DNA of 64,000 nucleotides from CAYNST01 sp964434105 (GTDB lineage: Bacteria > Pseudomonadota > Gammaproteobacteria > Pseudomonadales > Cellvibrionaceae): NCBI GenBank assembly GCA_964434105.1, contig CAYSTJ010000016.1, forward strand, positions 19,655-83,654, written 5' to 3'. The position numbers and the translations under genes were made by a program. The notes below the pieces were generated by a model. That model saw only the letters and a program-made list of their open reading frames with translations, was not told the origin of the DNA and made no database searches. This document shows, in pieces, positions 51,995 to 61,253 of the stretch. Positions within the stretch are counted from its first letter, which is position 1. Every line of letters begins with the position of its first letter.

Positions 51995-53368
51995 GTGTCG
52001 GGCGCGGAATTTGCGGCCCTTCAATGGCCGGTTATTCAGCATATCCAGCGCGATATCGGCCACAGCACGCTTGACTGCGACAAAGGCACGCAATTCCGCA
52101 ATATGGATTTTGCCGATCTGGCTCTTTTCCAGACCCTGTTCGGCGGTCAGTGCGCCGACCAGATCGCCGGGGCGCAGCTTCTGTTTTCGACCACCATCGA
52201 TTTCCAGCGTAACCATAGGCGCCCTGTAGCCAGGCGAATTCAGGATTGCGGTATCCGGCAGACGCGTTTCCTGTGGTGGCTGGTCCATGGTGCCCGCAAG
52301 ACGATCCAGCTTGAATCGTTCCTTTTCCTCAAACAGCGTCATGGCTTTGCCGCTAAGCCCGGCCCTGCCGGTACGACCGATACGATGAGTATGTACGGCA
52401 GTTTCCCGTGCCAGCTGATGATTGATGACAAGGTCGACAGCGTCAATATCCAGGCCACGCGCGGCAACGTCTGTTGCGACCAGTATCGAGACACTGCGAT
52501 TGGCAAACATTATCAGTGTCCGGTCCCGCTCCTGTTGCTCGAGGTCGCCATGCAGGGGCAGGGCGTTCAACCCCTGTCTGTTCAGGTGCTGGGCAAGCCC
52601 TTTGGTTTCCTCTTTGGTGTTACAGAAAACCAATGCCGTATCGGGCCGGCTTTGGAGCAACAGCAGCTGGACGGCCGTGTCGCGGGCAACGCCGTCCAGT
52701 CGGAAAAACTGCTCCTCTATACTCGAGCTGTCGTGCTGCGCTTCCACCGTTATTCGCACAGGCTGGAGCATAATGCGTTGCGCCATGGCCTGGATGCCCT
52801 CAGGAAACGTTGCGCTGAACAGTAAATTCTGGCGTCGGGCAGGCAGGAACTCCAGGATGGCATCCAATGCCGGCTGGAAACCCAGGTCAAGCATCCGGTC
52901 TGCTTCATCAAGTACAAGTGACTTAAGCCGGTGGAGCTTTAGAGAGCCTTTCAGTAGATGCTCCTCGACCCGACCGGGCGTGCCGACAATAATATGCGCG
53001 CCGTGCTCCAGAGAGCCTGCCTGCGGACCGAACGGTTTACCGCCGCACAGCGTCAGAATTTTGGTATTGGGCAGTCCCCGTGCCAGTCGGCGGCACTCCG
53101 CTGCAACCTGATCCGCCAGCTCCCGGGTAGGACATAAAATCAGTGTTTGCACCGAAAAGCTGGCAGTATCCAGTGACTGCAATACGCCGAGACCGAAGGC
53201 CGCAGTTTTCCCTGATCCGGTTCGTGCCTGAACGATGACGTCTTCGCCATTCAGAATGGCGGGCAGGCTCAGCGCCTGAACCGGGGTCATCTGATGGTAA
53301 TTCAATGTGGGCAAATTGTTGAACAGCTCGGCGCGCAAAGATATTTTAGAAAAATCTGAAGTTGTCAC
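51989..53368 (-). CDS. dbpA: ATP-dependent RNA helicase DbpA
   Basis: 459 residues of the DEAD-box family. The Q motif (LPTLNYHQMTPVQ), Walker A ARTGSGKTAAFG, DEAD box VLDEADRML, SAT and HRIGRTGRAG are complete. The C-terminal ~75 residues form the DbpA RNA-recognition domain (KLRPGDLVGALTAEQGL, IGKIHI), which targets hairpin 92 of 23S rRNA. It acts in 50S ribosome assembly. Length matches E. coli DbpA (457). Its 3' end overlaps the PA2778-like gene. Confidence 0.95.
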   Translation of the reverse strand: MTTSDFSKISLRAELFNNLPTLNYHQMTPVQALSLPAILNGEDVIVQARTGSGKTAAFGLGVLQSLDTASFSVQTLILCPTRELADQVAAECRRLARGLPNTKILTLCGGKPFGPQAGSLEHGAHIIVGTPGRVEEHLLKGSLKLHRLKSLVLDEADRMLDLGFQPALDAILEFLPARRQNLLFSATFPEGIQAMAQRIMLQPVRITVEAQHDSSSIEEQFFRLDGVARDTAVQLLLLQSRPDTALVFCNTKEETKGLAQHLNRQGLNALPLHGDLEQQERDRTLIMFANRSVSILVATDVAARGLDIDAVDLVINHQLARETAVHTHRIGRTGRAGLSGKAMTLFEEKERFKLDRLAGTMDQPPQETRLPDTAILNSPGYRAPMVTLEIDGGRKQKLRPGDLVGALTAEQGLEKSQIGKIHIAELRAFVAVKRAVADIALDMLNNRPLKGRKFRARHL

Positions 53369-53677
53369 GGCATACTCGGGCGAAAATTCGGTTCAAAGAG
53401 AGGTGCCCCCTAACCAGGGATACACCGACGGCCAGCCCGCACGTTTCATACGCCCGGTGAAAACACAGCCAGATCATACGCTGCGTGGTTTTGCGCAATC
53501 AAAAGCGCGCACTCATGAAATATTTTGGGCCGGGGTGGCGCATACTACGGAGAAATGACCGGTGTGACCAGAAAATCATCGGTAGGAAGGCCAGGCATTA
53601 CCCTGCACGGGACCATCACACGGGTGTTCGTCAATGTCCGACTCCTCGCGCAGGATTAACCAGTGGTTACGCCTGCC
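53369..53677. other. Gap upstream of dbpA
   Basis: 309 bp between dbpA and the gene at 53678, whose stop faces it. It should hold the dbpA promoter. I see no gene, repeat or structured RNA. Confidence 0.35.
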
Positions 53678-54094
53678 TCACTGAAAAAACGTTGCAACCA
53701 AAATGGCGATAACAACCCCTGTCAACACACTCAGAGCCAGAAAAATAAAAGCCTGATTGCGCCGACGAATGGCGGGAACCCGCGCAAACACTGAAGCCAT
53801 GGTTGGTTCTTCAATATTGCGGCTGCCCGGATCCAGTCCCGTCAGCGGTAATCCGTCAGCGGTTTCGGTGTCGGCCGGCAGGATCATCAGTAATGCACCC
53901 GCATCGGCAAAGTGCCGTCGCCACTGACGCGCCTCGCGTTCACTGGTAACACGCTGCAATCGCACTTGATCTCCCGTGAACAGATCGTTTCTTATCGAGT
54001 CCGGGGCCTTACCCAGTAATTTCGCCAAATTGATGATAACGTCGTCCCGTTTATAGCCCGTCACCAGATCGCCGGTAAATACGAGATCCCACAT
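53678..54094 (-). CDS. Small membrane protein with an N-terminal soluble domain, unknown function
   Basis: 138 residues from an ATG with GGAGG 6 bp upstream; a longer frame to 54199 lacks a ribosome site. The N-terminal ~75 residues (DLVFTGDLVTGYKRDDVIINLAKLL, then FTGDQVRLQRV and ADAGALLMILP) resemble a small alpha/beta domain seen at the front of several bacterial membrane proteins. A single hydrophobic helix lies at the C-terminus (about 115-137, FIFLALSVLTGVVIAIL). No partner is evident; it is divergent from the GH43 gene. Confidence 0.65.
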   Translation of the reverse strand: MWDLVFTGDLVTGYKRDDVIINLAKLLGKAPDSIRNDLFTGDQVRLQRVTSEREARQWRRHFADAGALLMILPADTETADGLPLTGLDPGSRNIEEPTMASVFARVPAIRRRNQAFIFLALSVLTGVVIAILVATFFQ

Positions 54095-54268
54095 TGATTG
54101 CCTCCAATCCACTGTATTCCGCATCTGCAACGAATAGTAAGCAATTATTGGGCCATAAATAACTCTCAATGGGCCGCCCGCCGATGAAAACTTGTGCAAT
54201 CGCTCATGTCACCTATCCTTATAGAAATAACTTTTTCGACGTTCGCAGGGATTTCCACGAGACGAATT

Positions 54269-56470
54269 ATGTTTTCGAAACCATTTAGTCATCTGCTGTG
54301 GTGCGTCAAAGTTTTGGCGGTAAGTCTCGGGCTTACCGGTATTGCCGCCTGCAGTTCAGACCGAAATCATCCAGCCGCTGACTCAACACCGGCGCCTTCT
54401 CCTTTTAGCAAACCGGTTCCGCACAGGCTGGAGGGAGGAAAGGTGCAGATCGAGCTGCAAAAATATGTGCGCTATCTGGAACTCGACCAACAGCGATCCG
54501 GAACGCAGGCGGGGCCATGTTCCGTAGGCGAGGTTGATCTTTTCGGCGCCGGCACCCGCTACAGCCCCTGCGGGATCGGCTGGGTCTCGCCGGGTGAATG
54601 GGTGGAGTATGAGGTGGTCGACCTGCCCAAGGGAAATTACCACATAGGGGCGCGTATTGCGTCAGCTGATGCGGGTTTGGAAGCCGTTATCTCCATCAAC
54701 GGGAATGAAGTCGGCGCGGCCATAACCCGTGGTGGTGACTGGAATAGTTGGTCTACCGAGCTCATCAAGGATATACCGCTGCATGGCGACGCCGTCGTGC
54801 GGGTTACATTCCCGACAGGGAACGTGAATATGTCATCGCTGGAGCTGATAAAGGATATAGGTGATGTCGACGTGTCATTCGGGTGGTTTGAATATAGCGG
54901 CAAGGATGCTGTTTTCGACGAACCCTTGAGCGCTGGCGAATTTCAGAATCCGATTTTGGCTGGATTCAACCCGGATCCCAGCGTCGTCCGGGTTGGTGAC
55001 GATTATTATATGGTGCATTCGTCTTATGCGTGGTGGCCGGGCCTGCCCGTGTATCAGAGCACGGACCTGGTTAACTGGCGCTTACTGGGGCATGCCCTGA
55101 CGCGCCGATCACAGATAAACCTGGAAAACCGTCAGATTTCGGAAGGTATCTTTGCTCCGACTATCCGTTATTACGACGGAATCTTTTATATCACTTCCAC
55201 TGCGTCGTGGGCCGGCGGCAACTTTATTCTGACCGCAGAAGATCCTGCCGGTCCATGGTCCGATCCTGTCTGGCTGCCGGATATTGGCGGCATCGATCCG
55301 GAGCTGTTCGTCGACGACGATGGGAAAGCGTATATTCTCCACAGCGACGCGCCTGTTGATGAGCCGCTCTATGAAGGGCATCGCGCTATCTGGGTCTGGG
55401 AGTTTGATCTGGATGCCCGAAGCGTCATCAAAGGCACTGGACGTGTCATCGTGAACGGCGGAGTCAATCTTGATGACAAGCCTGTTTGGATCGAGGCGCC
55501 ACACATTATCAAAAAGGATGGCTGGTACTATCTTACCTGTTCCGAAGGCGGGAATGGCTACCACCATTCAGAGGTCGTTTTTCGCAGTAAAAGTATGGAG
55601 GGTCCGTTTGTCCCCGCTGAACGCAATCCCATCCTGACGCAGCGTGGTCTTGATATAAACCGGGCCAACCCGGTCATTGGCGCTGGTCACGCCGATATCG
55701 TTCAAACGCAGACGGGTGAATGGTGGGCTGTATTTCTCGCGAGCCGGGCCTACGCCAGCACTCTGATTAACACCGGTCGGGAAACCTACCTGCTCCCTGT
55801 GCAGTGGAAGGACGGCTGGCCAATAATTCTCGAACCCCGCAAACCGATCCCGTATCGAGTGACCAAACCCTCTGGTCTCAAACCCACTAAAGATGCCAGA
55901 CCGATGACAGGAAATTTTGTCTGGCGGGACAATTTTGATATTCCAGAGCTGGACCTTTCGTGGAATACGCTGAGAGGACCCGGTACCGACTGGTACAGGA
56001 TCGATGCCGATGTCTCCAATATTGTATTGACACCCAGCCGCAATACGCTTTTGCAGCGCACGACGCCCACGTTCCTGGCTCGCAGGCAACAACATATTAC
56101 CTACGAAGCCCGCGTAGCAGTGAATCTGGATATGACTGTCGGTGTGTCTGCTGGCATTGCTGCATTCCAGAACGAAGGACATCATTACTATATGGGCGTC
56201 AAGGCATCCGAGGAGGGCTATATACTATTTGTCGAAAAAACCGAGTCTAACGTACCGACAATCATTCGAAGTCACAACGAAAAAACACTCGGCAAGCGCC
56301 TGATAATGGGAATCGAAGGGGACGCTGCGTCCATCTCATTCTTTTATAACGACTTCGAAGGAAAGCGAATTTACCTCGGAAAAGATCTGAATGCCCGCAT
56401 TCTCAGCACACAGGTTGCCGGGGGCTTTGTTGGAACCTTTTTGGGAATTCACGCCCGCCACGAGCCCTGA
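54269..56470 (+). CDS. Lipoprotein GH43 glycoside hydrolase with CBM6-like domain
   Basis: 733 residues from the ATG at 54269, giving a lipoprotein signal with Cys28 (GIAACSS). A CBM6-type carbohydrate-binding module (about 58-200) contains the WVEYEV and GDWNSWST ligand-face residues. The five-bladed GH43 catalytic domain (about 225-540) has base Asp236 (NPDPSVV), pKa modulator Asp343 (GGIDPELF) and acid Glu409 (WIEAPHI). A C-terminal beta-sandwich (about 560-730) is typical of xylosidase-type members. Beta-xylosidase or alpha-L-arabinofuranosidase activity is likely. No ribosome site is strong. It stands alone, far from the GH16/GH3 locus. Confidence 0.88.
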   Translation: MFSKPFSHLLWCVKVLAVSLGLTGIAACSSDRNHPAADSTPAPSPFSKPVPHRLEGGKVQIELQKYVRYLELDQQRSGTQAGPCSVGEVDLFGAGTRYSPCGIGWVSPGEWVEYEVVDLPKGNYHIGARIASADAGLEAVISINGNEVGAAITRGGDWNSWSTELIKDIPLHGDAVVRVTFPTGNVNMSSLELIKDIGDVDVSFGWFEYSGKDAVFDEPLSAGEFQNPILAGFNPDPSVVRVGDDYYMVHSSYAWWPGLPVYQSTDLVNWRLLGHALTRRSQINLENRQISEGIFAPTIRYYDGIFYITSTASWAGGNFILTAEDPAGPWSDPVWLPDIGGIDPELFVDDDGKAYILHSDAPVDEPLYEGHRAIWVWEFDLDARSVIKGTGRVIVNGGVNLDDKPVWIEAPHIIKKDGWYYLTCSEGGNGYHHSEVVFRSKSMEGPFVPAERNPILTQRGLDINRANPVIGAGHADIVQTQTGEWWAVFLASRAYASTLINTGRETYLLPVQWKDGWPIILEPRKPIPYRVTKPSGLKPTKDARPMTGNFVWRDNFDIPELDLSWNTLRGPGTDWYRIDADVSNIVLTPSRNTLLQRTTPTFLARRQQHITYEARVAVNLDMTVGVSAGIAAFQNEGHHYYMGVKASEEGYILFVEKTESNVPTIIRSHNEKTLGKRLIMGIEGDAASISFFYNDFEGKRIYLGKDLNARILSTQVAGGFVGTFLGIHARHEP

Positions 56471-56527
56471 TTCGACGCGGTTCGGGAACCGCGTTGCTTG
56501 CAGACGGTCGATTCCCGAATCGGCAGC

Positions 56528-56905
56528 TTAACCGGGGTCTGTGCCGAGCAGCCAGTCAAGCGCGGCGGCCTCATGACGAAATATTCGCACGTTATAACCC
56601 GCGTTGCGCGAGAGGGTTTCGAGGAAGTGGTGACTTGAATCGTTGAGGCCAACCAGCGTGGCAACCCGTACATCCCGTTGCATATTCATGGTTTTCATGG
56701 ATTTATAGGTAAAATTGTAGTTTTCACCGATTCCCATGAGATTTTTCACGCGACGAACATCGATAAAAAACCGTTTAATACCGGATTCCTTGCTCAGACC
56801 ATCCACGGCCATGTTAAAGTCCCGTGCCACCTCCGGCGTAACATCGACGGTGACCTCGCAGATGATATAGGTCCGATCCGTTGAAATATAGACTCTATGA
56901 CTCAT
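56528..56905 (-). CDS. STAS/SpoIIAA-like protein of unknown function
   Basis: 125 residues, no signal or membrane span. The alternating pattern TYIICEVTVDVTPEVARDFN, KRFFIDVRRVKNLMG and VATLVGLNDSSHHFLETLSRNAGYNVRIFRHEAAALDWL resembles SpoIIAA-like STAS folds used in anti-anti-sigma or lipid-binding proteins. No conserved phospho-Ser can be named. It lies upstream of and divergent from hsp20, with a 9-bp direct repeat in the space between. Confidence 0.6.
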   Translation of the reverse strand: MSHRVYISTDRTYIICEVTVDVTPEVARDFNMAVDGLSKESGIKRFFIDVRRVKNLMGIGENYNFTYKSMKTMNMQRDVRVATLVGLNDSSHHFLETLSRNAGYNVRIFRHEAAALDWLLGTDPG

Positions 56906-57212
56906 GTCGATCGTATTCGCATAAAGGGGTTATTCGGTGCCTTTTCGGATTGCTCACGCTTTAGTGTAGAACCAAATCCGAATATTGATCGAACAATCGA
57001 ATATTGGTCACGGTTGAAATTCACAAGCGGATACCGATATTCTTATTGTCAGTCGTTGGCCATTGGTCGCCCCGGATTCCGGGCCTTTCGCTTTATGGTG
57101 GCGTGTCTTATAGTAGTGGTCGGCTATCATGTCCGCCGACGCTTGAATCGCGGCGGAAGCTGCTGCAGGCCATCGGTGCACAGCACGGCCGGACTGTCGA
57201 AATGGGAAAATT
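56906..57212. promoter_or_regulatory. Divergent control region between the STAS-like gene and hsp20
   Basis: 307 bp. Two identical CGAATATTG motifs at 56979-56987 and 56998-57006 are 19 bp apart, nearly two helical turns, as in regulator half-sites. No clear heat-shock sigma promoter could be read. Confidence 0.3.
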
Positions 57213-57620
57213 ATGTCCAGACAACATATCGAAATAATGGTGAACCAGCTAGGCGCTATCGTGAGCGAATTGCACACCGTGCAGTACCGTTACAGGCGAC
57301 ATGCGCGGCAAGGCTGGGAGCCGCTGATGAATGTTTATCGCTACCCGGAGCATTATGAGATCTGTGTGGAGCTCGCCGGCGTAGCAACCGAGAATATCCA
57401 AATCGAAGTGGTGGACCGCAGAGTTGCTATTTCGGGCGTTCGTCTATGGCCGGACCTTCGATGTAAAGTGACAGAAAGCCGCTGCCATCGTACAACGCTA
57501 ATGGAAATAGAAGACGGTAATTTCTGGCGGGAAATCGAGCTGCCGGAAGCCGTCGATGGCAGCAGCGCCACCGTGACGGCCCTAAATGGACTGGTCTGGA
57601 TACGTTTACAACTTGCATAA
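57213..57620 (+). CDS. Hsp20/alpha-crystallin family small heat-shock protein
   Basis: 135 residues with a central alpha-crystallin domain: MNVYRYPEHYEICVELAGVATENIQIEVVDRRVAISG, and the later FWREIELPEAVDGSSATVTALNGLVWIRLQ strands. The final A-x-x-NGLVWIRLQL segment replaces the common NGVLTVxxPK and the usual I-X-I tail is missing, so oligomer assembly may differ. It binds unfolding proteins without ATP. The stop is 10 bp before lon, a probable operon. Confidence 0.85.
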   Translation: MSRQHIEIMVNQLGAIVSELHTVQYRYRRHARQGWEPLMNVYRYPEHYEICVELAGVATENIQIEVVDRRVAISGVRLWPDLRCKVTESRCHRTTLMEIEDGNFWREIELPEAVDGSSATVTALNGLVWIRLQLA

Positions 57621-57630
57621 GGTATCTTCT

Positions 57631-60018
57631 GTGTCAAACAAAGCGCTATCGACTGAATCAGCGACTCCGTTCAATGCATCCGATAGCAAGGGGAGGGAGG
57701 CTGCAGAAAACAATACAAGGTATTTACTTCTGCCCCTGCAGAATGATGTGGTATTCCCCGGCATGACCATCGGCTTGCCGGTGCAGGATCCGGAACTGGC
57801 CAACCTGATTGAAGAAACACTGCCCGATCGGCGCGATGTCATTGTCAGTTCCATCAAAGCCGGCAGCGAAGACCCCCCGACCGCAGACAATTTTTATCCA
57901 GTGGGCATAATCGGCCGTGTGGTTCAGTTGGTCCGCAGGGGCAATATTCTGGTTGTAGTATTCGAGGGCAGCGACCGGGCACGCCTGCAGGCGTTTTATC
58001 CCACCGGTCGCAGCTTTCACGTCAGTGTCGAGCGATTGCTTTCGACAACACCTCCGGCGGACGATCAATACTGGCAGGCTGCCGTGCGAAACCTGCGGGA
58101 CTCGGCCATGCAATTTTTTCGGAAGTCGCAGTCGCCGGCCCAGGATGCCGAAAGTGTATTTCCTGGTTTACCCATGAGTAATACAGCACTGCTCACCGAC
58201 TTTATTGCAGGCCATCTGGCGCTTACCCTGGAACAGAAACAATCACTGCTGGAAGAAACGCAAGTCGTCAAACGGGTCGACCGACTTCAGCATTTCCTCA
58301 ATGAGCAGCTCCATATAGTAGACCTTCAGGCGAAGCTGCGAGAGGACGTTAAAACCGAATTCAGCGAAGCTCAGCGTCGGGCATTTCTTCGTGAACAGTT
58401 GCGTGCCATTCAGAAAGAGCTCGGTGAGGATGATGGCACCGATTCGCGAGTCGCACAATTGCAATCGAAACTCGACAGTGCCGGGTTGCCAGAGACTGCC
58501 CGTGAGCAGGCCGACCGGGAGTTGAGCCGACTGCAACAGCTATCACCTGCCAGTCCGGAATATGCGCTGATTACTGACTATCTGGAAACCGTGGCCAGTC
58601 TGCCATGGGCCAGGCTGAGCGACGACCAACTGGACCTTGAACGCGCCGAGGACGTGCTGAACCGGGACCACTACGGCATCGCCAAAGTAAAGCGGCGTAT
58701 TATTGAATATCTGGCCGTACGTAAGCTGAACCCCGCCGGCCGGGGACCTATTATGTGTTTTGTCGGCCCGCCGGGCGTTGGCAAAACCAGTCTTGGTCAA
58801 TCCATTGCAACCGCACTGGGAAGACAGTTTGTACGAATCGCACTCGGTGGTGCCCGCGATGAAGCTGAAATTCGCGGCCATCGCCGAACCTACATCGGTG
58901 CGATGCCCGGACGCATTATTCAAGAGCTGCGACGCAGCGGAACGCGCAACCCAGTTATCATGCTCGACGAACTTGACAAACTCGGAGCAGATTTTCGTGG
59001 CGATCCCGCAAGCGCGCTGCTGGAGGTACTGGATCCACGACAGAACCATGCATTTGTCGATCGCTATCTGGATTTGCCGTTCGACCTGTCGCAGGTAATG
59101 TTTATTGCCACAGCCAATATGATGGAACCGGTGCCGCCACCGTTGCGAGACCGTATGGAGATCATTCAGCTGGCAGGGTATACCCCTGACGAAAAACGTC
59201 ATATCGCCGAGCAGTATCTGGTGCCGCGGCAGCTGCAGGAAAACGGCGTAACGGTCGAGCAGTGTCAGTGGTCGCCGGAGGCGTTGCAAATTGTCATTCA
59301 GCAATACACCCGGGAAGCCGGCGTTCGTAATCTGGAGCGGGAAATCGGCGCGGTGACACGCAGTATTGCAGCCGGGATCGCCAAAGGTAATAGCGAACAG
59401 GTTAATATCGGACCTTCCGAAATAACGGATGCACTGGGTCCGCCCCGCTTTACCAGCGAGGGCAAAGTAGGCACCAGCTCACCGGGTGTCGTGAATGGAC
59501 TGGCATACACACCTGTCGGTGGCGAAGTTCTGCATATTGAAGCAATCCGCTACCCAGGCAGCGGAAAATTCACGCTTACCGGTCAACTGGGTGAGGTCAT
59601 GCGGGAGTCGGTTAAGGCCGCTGAAAGCCTGGTGCGGAATCGCGCCGACACGCTGGGCATCCCGGTGGAGGAGTTCGGCAAATACGACGTACATGTACAC
59701 GTTCCGGCCGGCGCCATACCCAAAGACGGTCCGTCTGCGGGGGTCGCCATGTTTACGGCACTGGCATCACTATTCAGTAACCGCCCGGTCAATCGGGAAG
59801 TGGCGATGACCGGCGAAATTACCCTGCGCGGGCTGGTTCTGCCCATTGGCGGACTCAAAGAAAAGACGCTGGCGGCGCTGAATGCGGGGGTGAAAACGGT
59901 GTTGATTCCCCGGCAGAATGAAAAGGACATCCCCGAACTGGCGGAACAGGTCAGGACGGGTCTCACGATAATTCCGGTAGAAACGGTGGACCAGTTGCTG
60001 TCTCATGCGCTTTTGTAA
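57631..60018 (+). CDS. lon: ATP-dependent protease Lon
   Basis: 795 residues from a GTG with AAGG 8 bp upstream. N-terminal LAN substrate domain (about 25-215, LLPLQNDVVFPGMTIGLPV), helical region, AAA+ module (Walker A FVGPPGVGKTSLGQ, GGARDEAEIRGHRRTYIGAMPG, Walker B IMLDELDK) and serine-lysine peptidase (GPSAGVAMF Ser, GGLKEKTLAAL Lys). It degrades damaged and regulatory proteins. Being coupled to hsp20 and not to clpX, it is probably a second, stress-type Lon, an inference that needs the rest of the genome. Confidence 0.95.
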   Translation: MSNKALSTESATPFNASDSKGREAAENNTRYLLLPLQNDVVFPGMTIGLPVQDPELANLIEETLPDRRDVIVSSIKAGSEDPPTADNFYPVGIIGRVVQLVRRGNILVVVFEGSDRARLQAFYPTGRSFHVSVERLLSTTPPADDQYWQAAVRNLRDSAMQFFRKSQSPAQDAESVFPGLPMSNTALLTDFIAGHLALTLEQKQSLLEETQVVKRVDRLQHFLNEQLHIVDLQAKLREDVKTEFSEAQRRAFLREQLRAIQKELGEDDGTDSRVAQLQSKLDSAGLPETAREQADRELSRLQQLSPASPEYALITDYLETVASLPWARLSDDQLDLERAEDVLNRDHYGIAKVKRRIIEYLAVRKLNPAGRGPIMCFVGPPGVGKTSLGQSIATALGRQFVRIALGGARDEAEIRGHRRTYIGAMPGRIIQELRRSGTRNPVIMLDELDKLGADFRGDPASALLEVLDPRQNHAFVDRYLDLPFDLSQVMFIATANMMEPVPPPLRDRMEIIQLAGYTPDEKRHIAEQYLVPRQLQENGVTVEQCQWSPEALQIVIQQYTREAGVRNLEREIGAVTRSIAAGIAKGNSEQVNIGPSEITDALGPPRFTSEGKVGTSSPGVVNGLAYTPVGGEVLHIEAIRYPGSGKFTLTGQLGEVMRESVKAAESLVRNRADTLGIPVEEFGKYDVHVHVPAGAIPKDGPSAGVAMFTALASLFSNRPVNREVAMTGEITLRGLVLPIGGLKEKTLAALNAGVKTVLIPRQNEKDIPELAEQVRTGLTIIPVETVDQLLSHALL

Positions 60019-60050
60019 TTCGTCCGGAACGATATAGCCTGATCGGACGT

Positions 60051-60284
60051 TCAGCGGCCAAGTATGATCAGCAACTGCTCCGCATGTGATACTGCATCCA
60101 TGCCCAGGCTGGTCAGGTATCCGCCGTCTTTCTGGGTGACCAGTCCTTTGGCATAGAGCCGTTCCATGGCTGTAATATGTTCAACCTCGGCATTGTGTCG
60201 CAATTTGATGCCTTCGCGCATCGAGTCCGCTTTAAACAGACTTAATACTTCAATTTCATGCACAGTATCGGAAGTCAGGCGCAT
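60051..60284 (-). CDS. TIGR02647 family protein
   Basis: 77 residues from an ATG with GGAG 7 bp upstream; a frame to 60419 is an overextension. LTSDTVHEIEVLSLFKADSMREGIKLRHNAEVEHITAMERLYAKGLVTQKDGGYLTSLGMDAVSHAEQLLIIL is the helical family pattern (only partial motifs cited here: GLVTQKDGGYLT and AEQLLIILG). The shape suggests a small winged-helix-like protein. Function is unknown. It is divergent from napE. Confidence 0.8.
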   Translation of the reverse strand: MRLTSDTVHEIEVLSLFKADSMREGIKLRHNAEVEHITAMERLYAKGLVTQKDGGYLTSLGMDAVSHAEQLLIILGR

Positions 60285-60359
60285 AGCGGGCTCCACTGGA
60301 TCTGATTGTGAGATCACGGTTATAAATTTGTAGATTAACCACTTTAGAAGAATCTGCGT

Positions 60360-60373
60360 TTGATATAGAACAA
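60360..60373. promoter_or_regulatory. FNR-like site upstream of napE
   Basis: TTGATATAGAACAA matches the FNR consensus TTGAT-N4-ATCAA at 9 of 10 defined bases. It lies 96 bp before the napE start. Oxygen-responsive control of nap is common in gammaproteobacteria. Confidence 0.4.
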
Positions 60374-60468
60374 TTCCCTCGAGCGTGGACAAGGTAACAT
60401 CTTTGTGATTGACTATCATCGTGGCTTGTCACGTAAATCGCCTGACAAAAAGATTTGGAGGAAATCGC

Positions 60469-60651
60469 ATGCATGCCAGCCCGGATCGCACCACAGATGA
60501 TGGTAATGACCGCCGCAGAGAGTGGCGGCTGTACATTTTTATTATCGTTTTTCTCTTTCCTATCCTCAGCGTCATGATCGTTGGCGGGTTCGGCTTTACA
60601 GTCTGGATGTATCAGTTATTTGCCGGCCCGCCAGGGCCACCGGGTGTTTAG
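60469..60651 (+). CDS. napE: Periplasmic nitrate reductase small membrane subunit NapE
   Basis: 60 residues from an ATG with GGAGG 8 bp upstream. REWRLYIFIIVFLFPILSV is followed by a Gly-rich half and WMYQLFAGPPGPPG, the family signature with one membrane span. Its role in the Nap complex is not established. It is the first gene of the nap operon; a 300-bp repeat-bearing gap separates it from napD. Confidence 0.9.
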   Translation: MHASPDRTTDDGNDRRREWRLYIFIIVFLFPILSVMIVGGFGFTVWMYQLFAGPPGPPGV

Positions 60652-60678
60652 CCACGATGGGGTGGATTTCGCATCGCC

Positions 60679-60699
60679 GATGATGATGATGATGATGAT
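60679..60699 (+). repeat. (GAT)7 microsatellite between napE and napD
   Basis: Seven uninterrupted GAT units followed by C. It lies outside any supported gene, 28 bp after the napE stop. Such tracts change length by slippage. Confidence 0.6.
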
Positions 60700-60745
60700 C
60701 GGACAGGATCATCGGGAAAAACAGTCTTTACGTAGTATGGTAGTA

Positions 60746-60794
60746 ACTATTCAGCGTATGTCGTACCTGTTCAGCGTATGTCGTACCTGTTCAG
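60746..60794 (+). repeat. R2 left-end fragment d with internal 20-bp duplication
   Basis: ACTATTCAGC (preceded by GTA) is the R2 left terminus. The following CGTATGTCGTACCTGTTCAG (60755-60774) is exactly repeated at 60775-60794 and corresponds to GTGTCGTCACTGTTCAG of copy b. The rest of the element is missing. Confidence 0.55.
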
Positions 60795-60950
60795 GCTGCG
60801 CCCGATTTTATTGCCGGGACAATGATCGAGACCGTTTCGATCCATCATAATCGCGCCTGATCGCCGACCAAAATGCCATATCTTAATAACAAATACAATG
60901 GCAATACATTCAAGCGCCCCGAAAATGACGCGTTACTTACGGAACCCGTT

Positions 60951-61253
60951 ATGGATTCGATTCCATTAGTCAACATAGATCGTCCCGGCACTGTGCCTGA
61001 GTCGCCCATACATATTGCCAGCCTGATCGTACATGTTCGCCCCCGGCACCTGTCTGAGATTTCAGGCTGGCTCGAACAGCAACCCGGTGTGGAAATACAC
61101 TCCCGTAGCTCACAAGGCAAGCTGGCCGTTGTCCTGGAGTGCCGCCACGAGCAGACAATTCTGGATCTGCTCGATACGCTGACCGGCAGGCCCGTGGTAC
61201 TTAATGCTGCCTTGATCTACCATGAAATTATCGATGGAGAGGAAGACGCCTGA
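60951..61253 (+). CDS. napD: NapD, chaperone for the NapA Tat signal peptide
   Basis: 100 residues from the ATG at 60951; an earlier ATG at 60873 would give 126 residues, longer than usual and without a ribosome site. IHIASLIVHVRPRHLSEISGWLEQQPGVEIH, and GKLAVVLECRHEQTILDLLDTLTGRPVVLNAALIYHE is the ferredoxin-like fold of NapD (short motifs: LIVHVRP and AALIYHE). It holds the NapA precursor until the cofactor is inserted. The TGA overlaps the napA ATG (TGATG). Confidence 0.9.
   Translation: MDSIPLVNIDRPGTVPESPIHIASLIVHVRPRHLSEISGWLEQQPGVEIHSRSSQGKLAVVLECRHEQTILDLLDTLTGRPVVLNAALIYHEIIDGEEDA

Noticed and set aside
57120..57180. Heat-shock sigma-32 promoter before hsp20
   Set aside because: A CTTGAA is present, but the matching CCCCAT-type -10 is at the wrong distance.
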